Positions 1 to 11,100 of a DNA stretch of 64,000 bases are shown piece after piece. Under the pieces are notes generated by a model that was not told where the DNA came from, ran no database searches, and was given only the letters and a program-made list of their open reading frames with translations. Every line of letters begins with the position of its first letter. The stretch's first letter is position 1. This DNA comes from Lolium rigidum (lineage: Eukaryota; Streptophyta; Magnoliopsida; Poales; Poaceae), in the NCBI RefSeq assembly GCF_022539505.1, contig NC_061510.1:400068249-400132248 (forward strand), in the 5' to 3' direction. The translations under genes and the position numbers were made by a program.

Positions 1-696
1 GTACACGCACGTGACCGTAGATACGTACAAAAACAAGGTACAACATAACGCGGACCATACGGGCATGTACAGGGCTGTACGGATAGTGGACCTACACTGA
101 AATTACGATCGTGCCCCCACTTACAAACATGTATGAAAAGACCTCCACTGTTGTTGTATTTGACGCGTCTAGAATTTTTTCAGGGGAGGAGCACCAGAGC
201 ATAAGTGTCATACTTCATAGAGCAGGTTATCAATATTTTGGCTACATATATTATGACCGTGAACCAGAACAGTTAGGTTTCAATACATCGTACAACGGTG
301 ATTTATATTCTGGCCACATATGTAACCACCGCGAAATAGAATAGTTTTCAATTGGAACATGATGTTCCAAAAACAAAACAAGACGATCTCAAAATAAGGT
401 ACATGCAGGTACTAGTGAGACCTCAAACGAAATTAATAACTGATGAAGAATATTCAGTCACATAACGAGATCACTGTCTCTGAAAGCTTGGGTCCAGGCA
501 TGGAAATGCAATTTCTGTCGTTGATTGTGTACCATCCAATGGCCTAGGATACAGGGATTCACTGCTACAGTACACTTATTTTATCTACAACATTCCAGAA
601 ACATCCATCTATTTACTCGGCCACTCCGCTATCAATCCACGTAGACCCGACGGCAAACCAACGAACCGTGTCCCGTCGCTGAGCGTCTGTTATTAA
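1..696. other. intergenic, nothing recognised
   Basis: No reading frame with recognisable protein content is visible. A 77-codon open stretch near 111-344 has no domain that I recognise and no splice or promoter context. The sequence is of mixed composition and I see no repeats in it. Confidence 0.5.
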
Positions 697-1165
697 GGGT
701 CTGTTTGGTTGACGCCCAGGCTAGCCACGCCAAATCCAGGGCGTGCCAATATTTTGGTCAAGGATTTGGGGTCTGTTTGGTTGACGCCCAGGCTAGCCAC
801 GCCAAATCCAGGGCGTGCCAATATTTTGGTCAAGGATTTGCTCGCCCCTGTTTCGCCCGCGCGTGGCGTGAAATCTGAACGGGGCGGCCAATATTTTGGT
901 GTGGCTCGGCTAGATGGGCTTCAATCCAAATGCTGGCCTATACTTCCAGTCAACGCCAAGATTTTGGTAAGGTAGCCGCTGGCCACAATCCAAACAGGCC
1001 CTTGCTCGCCCCTGTTTCGCCCGCGCGTGGCGTGAAATCTGAACTGGGCGGCCAATATTTTGGTGTGGCTCGGCTAGATGGGCTTCAATCCAAATGCTGG
1101 CCTATACTTCCAGTCAACGCCAAGATTTTGGTAAGGTAGCCGCTGGCCACAATCCAAACAGGCCC
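697..1165. mobile_element. Tourist-like (PIF/Harbinger) MITE with duplicated ends
   Basis: The left end reads GGGTCTGTTTGGTTG and the right end, reverse complemented, reads GGGCCTGTTTGGATTG, giving terminal inverted repeats. TAA lies on both sides (694-696 and 1166-1168), matching the 3-bp target duplication of PIF/Harbinger elements. Inside, the left terminal segment is present twice in tandem (about 697-768 and 769-840, period 72 bp). The right terminal segment is also present twice (about 841-1004 and 1005-1165, period 164 bp), so the layout is A-A-B-B. Each B unit ends in CAAACAGGCC. The open frames across it only reflect the repeats. No transposase is present, so the element would be non-autonomous. 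Confidence 0.7.
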
Positions 1166-1555
1166 TAAATACGGCGGAAGGGTGGCACGATGGCATAGCA
1201 TCTTGCTGAGCCGAACAAGCCGTTCTATACTTCTATGCATATGCACCTTGCTGCTTGCTGGCATTAGTTGCGTAGCATCTACAACAGTGCAAACATTTGC
1301 TGGTACGTGTCTCATTAGTGGCATGGATGGGAGGATAAATCGATCAGAGCTTTCGCAGGTAGCCAGAAAATGTTTAAAAATGATGTGCAAAATTCAACAA
1401 ATATATGTAAGCCCACATACATGGCATCAATTGTACTTCTGCATGAGAAATACGTGTCAATGTATGATTAAGACATAATCATCTTAAATTTGCGGCTTGT
1501 AATGTCATTCTTATTAGAAATTAGGGAGAGCATTCCTTACAATGACTGATTTTTA

Positions 1556-1582
1556 ACGTGCAAAGCACGTGAAGCTGACTAG
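1556..1582 (+). mobile_element. Helitron 3' terminus (5' end not located)
   Basis: A perfect 6-bp stem (ACGTGC, loop AAA, GCACGT; 1556-1570) is followed 8 bases later by CTAG (1579-1582) and then a host T. A short hairpin followed by CTRR is the 3' terminal signature of plant Helitrons. I could not identify a matching 5' TC end upstream, so the length is unknown. The sequence between 1166 and 1555 may be part of this element; it holds no recognisable gene. Confidence 0.6.
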
Positions 1583-2641
1583 TATATCTTAATTTAAGAC
1601 GAACTCAACAGATTACAAAGACGCACAGAGCCAGACCAACCCTAATACTAGAATAGATAATCCTCTCCTGGAAGGAGTGGGGATTAAAAGAAAAGGCAAG
1701 CGAACTATCCGACTTGGACGATCTGGGACGTGGTTGCTTGATCAACGGTCATTGTAGCTTCCAGCATATATATGAGAGCTTAGCTGAACTTATCGACACT
1801 TCTTCAGTTACAGGCACATGGTATGAAATGACCTCCCCATCATCCACCAACCATATCCGCCACAAAGCACAAAGCTTTGTTCCAGCCTCCTCTTCATCTG
1901 CCAATCAGAAGATCAAGCTGTGCTCAATATCATTTACACTTCACAATAATTACTTTTTTACTACCATGGAATAACAATTAATTTTGTCTTTCTAAATAGA
2001 TTGTCAACCACCTGATGAGCAAAGCAGAATATGTAATGCATAGACCAACCCATGCTAGACCTGAAGTATGCACATCCCGAATAACACCCTGTCACAACCT
2101 CTCTTTTTTTGCCTTTCAAGTGTAAGAAGAGTTTTCTGACTATATGACCATTCTTTGCAGGATAAACACACAAACAATCAGATTCTACTACAGCTAGAAA
2201 TTATCGACAACAATTTAACAAAAAAATCATACACTGATGAGAATATGAATTTCAAACCTTGTAATTTGTAAAGATGGTCAGACCTACATGGAACATCAAA
2301 TGAAACAAATAAAACCCAACTGCGAATTATGTACGCTTTAGAGGTAAAGTCCTATTCACAGATTATCGTACCTAATATATTGCCTGCTACATGAGCCTTG
2401 AGGCATGACATATTTTCCATGCAGGATAAGGGGTTCATTTTATCAGAGATCTCAGATGAAGAAGCTAAGGTAATTTACAAGTTCGAGTTAAATTTAGCTT
2501 ACTTCTAAGTTACATATACATTACAATCCGATTCTTCGGTGTTGTAGAAGTCCTATTGTACGGCGGGAGACAAGTGCACATGGCACGACGGACCTAACGC
2601 AACACATGTTGATGTCACAGGCACGCATCTACGGATGATGA
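1583..2641. other. intergenic, nothing recognised
   Basis: AT-rich intergenic sequence between the Helitron end and the first copia LTR. Short open frames (for example 1714-1974) show no recognisable domain. The bases just before the LTR (GATGA, 2637-2641) may be one half of a 5-bp target duplication, but the partner is lost because the element is truncated at its other end. Confidence 0.45.
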
Positions 2642-3365
2642 TGCTGGAATTTGTGGGCATTTGGCCTTTGGCCCATGGCCCATTATCAAATTCTGAAACT
2701 CACATGGCCCATTCCAATAATCAGTGGCAGCACTAGTGGTGGCTAAAGTTTAGTCCCACATTGCTAGTTGGGAGAGAGTTGGAGTGGTATATAAGGTGGG
2801 CTGTTCTAGTCCTAGTAAGTGAGTGAGAAGAGAGAGAGCCCTCGCGCACTCCTCCTCCTCCGCCGCCCGCCTCGTCACGACGCGCCGCGGGTTGCGGGAA
2901 TCTCGCCGAGCCGAGCTTATCTTTTTGCTGTTTGGGAAATTAATTGTGTAATCAATTCTGAGTCATTAACGGACGTGTTACTCAGCCGTTTTGCCTTCCG
3001 GATTTTCTCGGATCGTGGCCGTGCCGACTCGGACGTGGGCTGCGCCTCACGACCTTCCCGAACCGCACTATATAAGCGCGGACGAGAACCCTAGCCTCGT
3101 ACGTGCCACATATGCGACTACCTGTTTCCAGCTCATTGCGCCGCCGCCTTCGTCTTCCTCATCCCGTCCGTCGGCGTGCACCGACCGCCGGGACGCAGAG
3201 GCCTCCGAACCCCGCCTCTCGTGAACCCGTACGGGTGAGGGGCAATCGGGTTTTGGGGAGCGCCTCGGCGCGACTACTGGCAGCACGACGTCGTCTTCGG
3301 ACGACGAGTTTCTCCACACCGACAACTTCTTCCCGGACCTCAGCAACTTCTTCGACAACCTCAAC

Positions 3366-6300
3366 ATGGGCGACAACGACGCTGCTGTGAAGTACGTGAT
3401 CTTGTCGTTTCTCTTTCAGTTTCTGTTAGAGTTTCTTCTTCTAGTATATGTGGTAGATGCGATCGGTTTGTCTTGTTTAGATGTGATCTGTTCATCTACC
3501 TTACTAGTCTGCACGATTAGTTTACTTATTGTTTTCATAGTCATGATTTATCAATTACTCGTACGGATTATTTCATATGGATATTTGCTTATATATTCAA
3601 CAATCCAAAAACCTGATTATAGGCAAATCAATTCAAGCAGCATTGCTGCCGCTACTCGACCTCCCTCCTTTGATGGTATGCATTACAAGAGGTGGCGCAC
3701 AAAGGCAGTCCTATGGTTTACAAACCTAGGCTGTTTTAGCGCCACAGATGCTAGACCTGAGGGGCCTCTCTCTGAGAGGAGCAGGGAAAGTTTGAGAAGG
3801 TCGACGCCATGTTTAAGGCGGCCTTGTTCAGCATTCTTGGGGACAACATTGTTGACCCGTACATGGCTTTCGACCATGGTAAAGATGCGTGGGATGCGCT
3901 CGAGGCCAAATTTGGGGTCTCGGACGCCGGCACCGAATTGTATGTCATGGAGCAATACTATGACTACGGGATGACCGATGAGCGCTCCGTGGTTGAGCAG
4001 GCTCATGAGATTCAGTCCCTTGCCAAAGAACTTGAGCAGGTTTAAGTGTACCTTACCGGACAAATTTGTGGCCGGTGGCATTATTGCCAAGCTTCCTCCT
4101 TCATGGAGGAACTTTGCTACTTCTCTGAAACATAAGAGACAAGAGTTTTCCGTTTCGGATCTCATTGGCTCGCTTCATGTGGAAGAGAAGGCGAGAGCAA
4201 AGGACACACGCGCTCGTAGTTTTGAGGGAGGTTCTAGTGCCAATGTGGTACAGTAAGAAAAACTTCCAATCTCACAAGTCTAAGAATAAGAACAATGGAA
4301 AAGGCAAGTTTGACGAGAAGAACAAAGCCTCAAACTCAACCAACTTCAAGAGGAAGACTCCTTATAAGAAGAAAGGGAATTGCCATGTTTGTGGCGCTCC
4401 TGGACATTGGGCTCCTGATTGCCCAGAACGCCATGATCGGCGTGGGAACAGCGGCAAGTCCGCAAATGTTGTTATTGGCGTTGATACTGGAGATGAAGGA
4501 CGTTGGGTACGGTATTTCTCCTACTTGTCCTTTCGGTATGTAATTCTCCCGATTGGTGGATAGACACCGGAGCCAATACACATGTATGTTCCGATATGTC
4601 TATGTTTTCTTCTTATCGAGTTGCAAGGACTTCCTCCGTGCTCGATGGGAAACGGCTCACGTGCTTCGTTCGTGGTGTTGGTACGGTGGATCCGAAGTTT
4701 ACTTCGGGAAAGACCATCCAGCTGAAGAATGTGCAGCACGTTCCCTCCATTAATAAGAATCTCGTTAGCGGATCGCTTTTATGTCGAGATGGTTTTAAGT
4801 TGGTCTTTGAGTCCAATAAAGTTGTAATTTCCAAGTGTGGACAATTTGTTGGAAAGGGTTATGTGTGCGGAGGCTTGTTCCGCTTATCTCTGTCGGACAT
4901 ATGTACTCAAATTATTAATCATGTTTGCAATGATAGTGAGTCCGATATTTGGCATTCACGACTTTGTCATATTAATTTTGGGTGCATGACGCGGCTAGCG
5001 AATATGAATATAATTCCGAAATTTGCTATTGTCAAGAAATCCAAGTGCCAAGTATGTGTGCAAGCAAAACAACCACGTAAGTCTCACAAGACTGCGGAGG
5101 CAAGAGACTTAGCACCGCTGGAGCTTATACATTCGGATCTATGTGAAATGAATGGTGAATTGACAAAAGGAGGGAAAAGATACTTCATGACTTTAATTGA
5201 TGACTCTACTCGATATTGTTATGTGTACCTCCTGAAATCTAAAGATGAAGCTCTTAATTACTTCAAAATCTTTAAAGCTGAAGCGAGAAAACCAACTTGA
5301 TCGAAAGATCAAGCGGCTAAGGTCCGATCGTGGTGGAGAGTATTTTTCCAACGAGTTTGATTCGTTTTGTGCGGAACATGGTATTATCCATGAGAGGACG
5401 CCTCCCTACTCACCTCGGTCAAATGGGGTGGCCGAAAGAAAGAACCGTACTCTAACCGATTTGGTTAACGCCATGTTAGATACATCGGGTCTATCCAAGG
5501 CATGGTGGGGGAGGCGATATTGACTGCATGTCATGTCCTAAACCGTGTCCCCACAAAGAACAAAACCCTTACCCCGTTTGAGGAATGGGAAAGGAAAAGG
5601 TTGAAACTCTCTTACCTACGAACTTGGGGTTGTATGGCGAAAGTAAATGTGCCAATACCCAAGAAGCGCAAGCTTGGACCAAAAACCGTGGATTGTGTTC
5701 TTCCGGGATATGCTTTTCATAGCATTGGCTATAGATTTTTGATAGTAAAATCTGAGGTACCCGACATGCATGTTGGTACAATTATGGAGTCGAATGATGC
5801 GACTTTCTTTGAGGATATCTTTCCTATGAAGGAAACGTCTAGCTCATCAATTCAGGAGATGCCCAGTTCATCTACTCAGGAATTATTTCCTGAACCTACC
5901 ATGGCTATAGAACACTTTAAAAATCCTGTGGAGGATGACAATGAAGCTCCCAAAAGGAGCAAGAGACGAGAGGACCGCAAAGTCCTTTGGACATGATTTC
6001 ATTGTGTACCTCGTGGACGACACTCCCACTTCCATTTCAGAAGCCTATGCATCTCTGGATGCAGACTACTGGAAGGAAGCTGTCCGTAGCGAGATGGATT
6101 CCATCTTAGCTAATGGAACTTGGGAGGTGACTGATCGTCCCTATGGGTGCAAACCTGTAGGATGCAAGTGGGTGTTCAAGAAAAAGCTTAGGCCTCGATG
6201 GTACTATTGAAAAGTACAAGGCACGTCTTGTGGCCAAGGGTTATACCCAGAAAGAAGGTGAAGATTTCTTTGATACATACTCACTTGTTGCCAGATTGAC

Positions 6301-7592
6301 CACCATTCGAGTGCTACTATCCTTGGCTGCCTCACATGGTCTTCTCGTTCATCAAATGGATGTTAAGACTGATTTCCTAAATGGAGAGCTTGAAGAGGAA
6401 ATTTATATGGAGCAGCCAGATGGATTTGTAGTAGATGGTCAAGAAGGAAAGGTGTGTAAGTTACGAAGTCTTTGTATGGGCTTAAGCAAGCGCCTAAGCG
6501 ATGGCATGAGAACTTTGAAAGAACTTTAACCGCTGAAGGCTTTGTTGTAAACGAAGCCGACAAGTGTGTATACTATCGCCATGGTGGGGGCGAGGGAGTT
6601 ATTCTTTGTCTCTATGTCGATGACATATTGATATTTGGGACCAACCTTACTGTGATTAAGGAGGTCAAGGAGTTCCTATCTCGTTGTTTTGAGATGAAGG
6701 ACTTGGGAGTAGGCTGATGTGATCTTAAACATCAAGCTGCTCGAAGGATGACGATGGTGGGATTACTTTGCTTCGGTCCCACTATGTGGAAAAGATCCTG
6801 AGTCGCTTCGGGTATAGCGACTGCAAATATTCTCCAGCGCCTTATGATCCTAGTGTGATAATTCGTAAGAATAAAAAAATTGCTAGAGATCAATTGCGAT
6901 ATTCGCGGATCATTGGCTCGCTTATGTATTTAGCCAGCGCCACGAGGCCTGACATCTCCTTTGCTGTAAGTAAACTCAGCCGTTTTGTGTCTAGACCTGG
7001 AGATGTTCATTGGCGTGCTCTTGAGAGAGTTTTGCGCTATCTAAAAGGCACTGCGAGCTATGGCATTCACTATACTGGGTATCCAAGGGTACTTGAGGGT
7101 TATAGTGATGCAAATTGGATATCTGATGCTGATGAGACTAAGGCCACAAGTGGTTATTTGTTTACACTTGGAGGTGCCGCTGTTTCCTGGAAGTCTTGCA
7201 AGCAGACCATCATTACGAGGTCAACTATGGAAGCAGAACTCACAGCATTAGACACAGCCACTGTTGAAGCGGAGTGGCTTCGTGAGCTATTGATGGACTT
7301 ACCTGTGGTTGAAAAACCAATACCCGCTATTCCTATGAACTCGTGATAATCAAACGCGTGATCGTCAAAATAAACGAGTTCTAAGGATAATATGAAGTCA
7401 TCAAGGCATGTGAAGAGGAGACCGAAAACTGTCGAGAAAATGAGAAACTCCGGAGTTATAGCGTTGGATTATATCCATACGTCTAGAAACCTGGCGAGAC
7501 CCCTTCACAAAGGGACTATCACGAAATGTGATAGAAAATGCATCGAGGGAGATGGGTATGAGACCCACACTATGAGTTGTCCACGGTGGTAA
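3366..7592 (+). pseudogene. copia gag-pol polyprotein, frameshifted (copy 1)
   Basis: The retrotransposon polyprotein is recognisable in order. Gag begins at ATG 3366, apparently with an intron at 3392-3622. The zinc knuckle CHVCGAPGHWAPDC lies near 4382-4423. The protease motif WWIDTGANTHVC is near 4554, with the active-site DTG. The integrase has its first Asp in LIHSDLCE, the second in SDRGGEYF (near 5330) and the Glu in NGVAERKNRT. RT has KWVFKKKL, HQMDVKTDFLNGELEE and the catalytic YVDD (near 6617). RNase H has [10 protein letters not shown] and [10 protein letters not shown] (near 7100-7250). At least seven frameshifts or stops split it, so it cannot be translated as it stands. Many of the breaks sit at CAG/CTG sites where copies 2 or 3 read differently. 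Confidence 0.9.
3392..3622 (+). other. probable 231-nt intron near the start of copia gag (copy 1)
   Basis: A GTACGT donor at 3392 and a TATAG acceptor ending at 3622 bracket a T-rich stretch that does not look coding. Joining across it keeps one frame open, running from the ATG at 3366 (MGDNDAAVK) into QINSSSIAAATRPPSF and on into Gag. Copy 2 has the same arrangement at 8915-9145, also 231 nt, and copy 3 has the equivalent. That splicing occurs is inference; the in-frame join is seen directly. Confidence 0.6.
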
Positions 7593-8134
7593 CCCACTCT
7601 ATGTGATCGGAGATCCCGTGAATTAGAAGTCGGGAGACAAGGCTGTTGGTCGGCTGAGAGGAGAGTATATATCCCTATAGCAATTTTACCACTCCGTAAG
7701 ATGCAATACTCTCCTAATCTGCATGGCAGGTTGATAATTATCTTAATGTGTTCTAAGTGGCTTATTTTAGCAGAGATGTTGTCCTGCAGAACATCTTTTG
7801 AAGAACACACCTATATGAGTCCGATTGTTAAACGTCGCAATCTATGAGAGTTGGGTGCTCTCTAGTAAACTCATGAAAGGCCCCGGAGTATGACGTATAA
7901 GCTCCAAACCGCGAGGAAGTCTCGTGGCAGCCTAGTATCGGTCTAGGCTTTGTATGAAGCTAGTGCGCAGAAAACTTGTAGTTCAAGGCATAGTCCACTA
8001 TCCAAGTTGCAATCTAGTGTAGTATGAAGCTTTAAGTGGAAGTTCAACTTAACAGTCTCCACGACATACCGGTATATAAAACAATGTTCCGGAAACATAT
8101 TGATGGGATGTGCCAATGAGAGTTTGTGGGGGAT

Positions 8135-11100
8135 TGCTTGGAATTTGTGGGCATTTGGCCTTTGGCCCATGGCCCATTATCAAATTCTGAAACTCACATG
8201 GCCCATTCCAATAATCGGTGGCAGCACTAGTGGTGGCTAAAGTTTAGTCCCACATTGCTAGTTGGGAGAGAGTTGGAGTGGTATATAAGGTGGGCTGTTC
8301 TAGTCCTAGTAAGTGAGTGAGAAGAGAGAGAGCCCTCGCGCACTCCTCCTCCTCCGCCGCCCGCCTCGCCACGCCTCGCCTCGCCTCGCCTCGCCTCGTC
8401 ACGACGCGCCGCGGGTTGCGGGAATCTCGCCGAGCCGAGCTTATCTTTTTGCTGTTTGGGAAATTAATTGTGTAATCAATTCCGAGTCATTAACGGACGC
8501 GTTACTCGGCCGTTTTGCCTTCCGGATTTTCCGGATCGTGGCCGTGCCGACTCGGACGTGGGCTGCGCCTCACGACCTTCCCGAACCGCACTATATAAGC
8601 GCGGACGAGAACCCTAGCCTGTACGTGCCACATATGCGACTACTGTTTCCAGTTCATTGCGCCGCCGCCTTCGTCTTCCTCATCCCGTCCGTCGGCGTGC
8701 ACCGACCGCCGGGACGATGAGGCCTCCGGAACCCTGCCTCTCGTGAACCTGTACGGGTGAGGGGCAATCAGGTTTTTGGGGAGCGCCTCGGCGCGACTAC
8801 TGGCAGCACGACGTCGTCTTCGGACGACGAGTTTCTCCACACCGACAACTTCTTCCCGGACCTCAGCAACTTCTTCGACAACCTCAACATGGGCGACAAC
8901 GACGCTGCTGTGAAGTACGTGATCTTGTCGTTTCTCTTTCAGTTTCTGTTAGAGTTTCTTCTTCTAGTATATGTGGTAGATGCGATCGGTTTGTCTTGTT
9001 TAGATGTGATCTGTTCATCTACCTTACTAGTCTGCACGATTAGTTTACTTATTGTTTTCATAGTCATGATTTATCAATTACTCGTACGGATTATTTCATA
9101 TGGATATTTGCTTATATATTCAACAATCCAAAAACCTGATTATAGGCAAATCAATTCAAGCGGCATTGCTGCCGCTACTCGACCTCCCTCCTTTGATGGT
9201 ATGCATTACAAGAGGTGGCGCACAAAGGCAGTCCTATGGTTTACAAACCTAGGCTGTTTTAGCGCCACAGATGCTAGACCTGAGGGGCCTCTCTCTGCAG
9301 AGGAGCAGGGAAAGTTTGAGAAGGTCGACGCCATGTTTAAGGCGGCCTTGTTCAGCATTCTTGGGGACAACATTGTTGACCCGTACATGGCTTTCGACCA
9401 TGGTAAAGATGCGTGGGATGCGCTCGAGGCCAAATTTGGGGTCTCGGACGCCGGCACTGGATTGTATGTCATGGAGCAATACTATGACTACGGGATGACC
9501 GATGAGCGCTCCGTGGTTGAGCGAGGCTCATGAGATTCGATCCCTTGCCAAAGAACTTGAGCAGGTTTAAGTGTACCTTACTGGGACAAATTTGTGGCCG
9601 GTGGCATTATTGCCAAGCTTCCTCCTTCATGGAGGAACTTTGCTACTTCTCTGAAACATAAGAGACAAGAGTTTTCCGTTTCGGATCTCATTGACTCGCT
9701 TCATGTGGAAGAGAAGGCGAGAGCAAAGGACACACGCGCTCGTAGTTTTGAGGGAGGTTCTAGTGCCAATGTGGTACAGAAGAAAAACTTCCAATCTCAC
9801 AAGTCTAAGAATAAGAACAATGGAAAAGGCAAGTTTGACGAGAAGAACAAAGCCTCAAACTCAACCAACTTCAAGAGGAAGACTCCTTATAAGAAGAAAG
9901 GGAATTGCCATGTTTGTGGCGCTCCTGGACATTGGGCTCCACGATTGCCCGAACGCCATGATCGGCGTGGGAACAGCGGCAAGTCCGCAAATGTTGTTAT
10001 TGGCGTTGATACCGAGATGAAGGACGTTGGGTACGGTATTTCTCCCTACTTGTCCTTTCGGTATGTAATTCTCCCGATTGGTGGATAGACACCGGAGCCA
10101 ATACACATGTATGTTCGATATGTCTATGTTTTCTTCTTATCAGGTTGCAAGGACTTCCTCCGTGCTGATGGGAAACGGCTCACGTGCTTCGTTCGTGGTG
10201 TTGGTACGGTGGATCTGAAGTTTACTTCGGGAAAGACCATCCAGCTGAAGAATGTGCAGCACGTTCCCTCCATTAATAAGAATCTCGTTAGCGGATCGCT
10301 TTTATGTCGAGATGGTTTTAAGTTGGTCTTTGAGTCCAATAAAGTTGTAATTTCCAAGTGTGGACAATTTGTTGGAAAGGGTTATGTGTGCGGAGGCTTG
10401 TTCCGCTTATCTCTGTCGGACATATGTACTCAAATTATTAATCATGTTTGCAATGATAGTGAGTCCGATATTTGGCATTCACGACTTTGTCATATTAATT
10501 TTGGGTGCATGACGCGGCTAGCGAATATGAATATAATTCCGAAATTTGCTATTGTCAAGAAATCCAAGTGCCAAGTATGTGTGCAAGCAAAACAACCACG
10601 TAAGTCTCACAAGACTGCGGAGGCAAGAGACTTAGCACCGCCTGGAGCTTATACATTCGGATCTATGTGAAATGAATGGTGAATTGACAAAAGGAGGGAA
10701 AAGATACTTCATGACTTTAATTGATGACTCTACTCGATATTGTTATGTGTACCTCCTGAAATCTAAAGATGAAGCTCTTAATTACTTCAAAATCTTTAAA
10801 GCTGAAGCGAGAAAACCAACTTGATCGAAAGATCAAGCGGCTAAGGTCCGATCGTGGTGGAGAGTATTTTTCCAACGAGTTTGATTCGTTTTGTGCGGAA
10901 CATGGTATTATCCATGAGAGGACGCCTCCCTACTCACCTCGGTCAAATGGGGTGGCCGAAAGAAAGAACCGTACTCTAACCGATTTGGTTAACGCCATGT
11001 TAGATACATCGGGTCTATCCAAGGCATGGTGGGGGAGGCGATATTGACTGCATGTCATGTCCTAAACCGTGTCCCCACAAAGAACAAAACCCTTACCCCG

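Larger units (their letters stand above)
2642..8134 (+). mobile_element. Ty1/copia retrotransposon, copy 1 of a shared-LTR tandem array
   Basis: This is the first full repeat unit: an LTR starting TGCTGGAATTTGTGGG at 2642, a leader, gag, protease, integrase, reverse transcriptase and RNase H, then a purine-rich tract (GTTTGTGGGGGAT) directly before the next LTR start at 8135. The LTR carries a TATA box (GTATATAAGG near 2790), and a second TATA-like box (CTATATAAGC) lies near 3068. The domain order protease-integrase-RT-RNase H is that of Ty1/copia. I could not place the 3' end of the LTR because no canonical primer binding site follows it. The next LTR serves as both the 3' LTR of this copy and the 5' LTR of copy 2. 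Confidence 0.9.
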
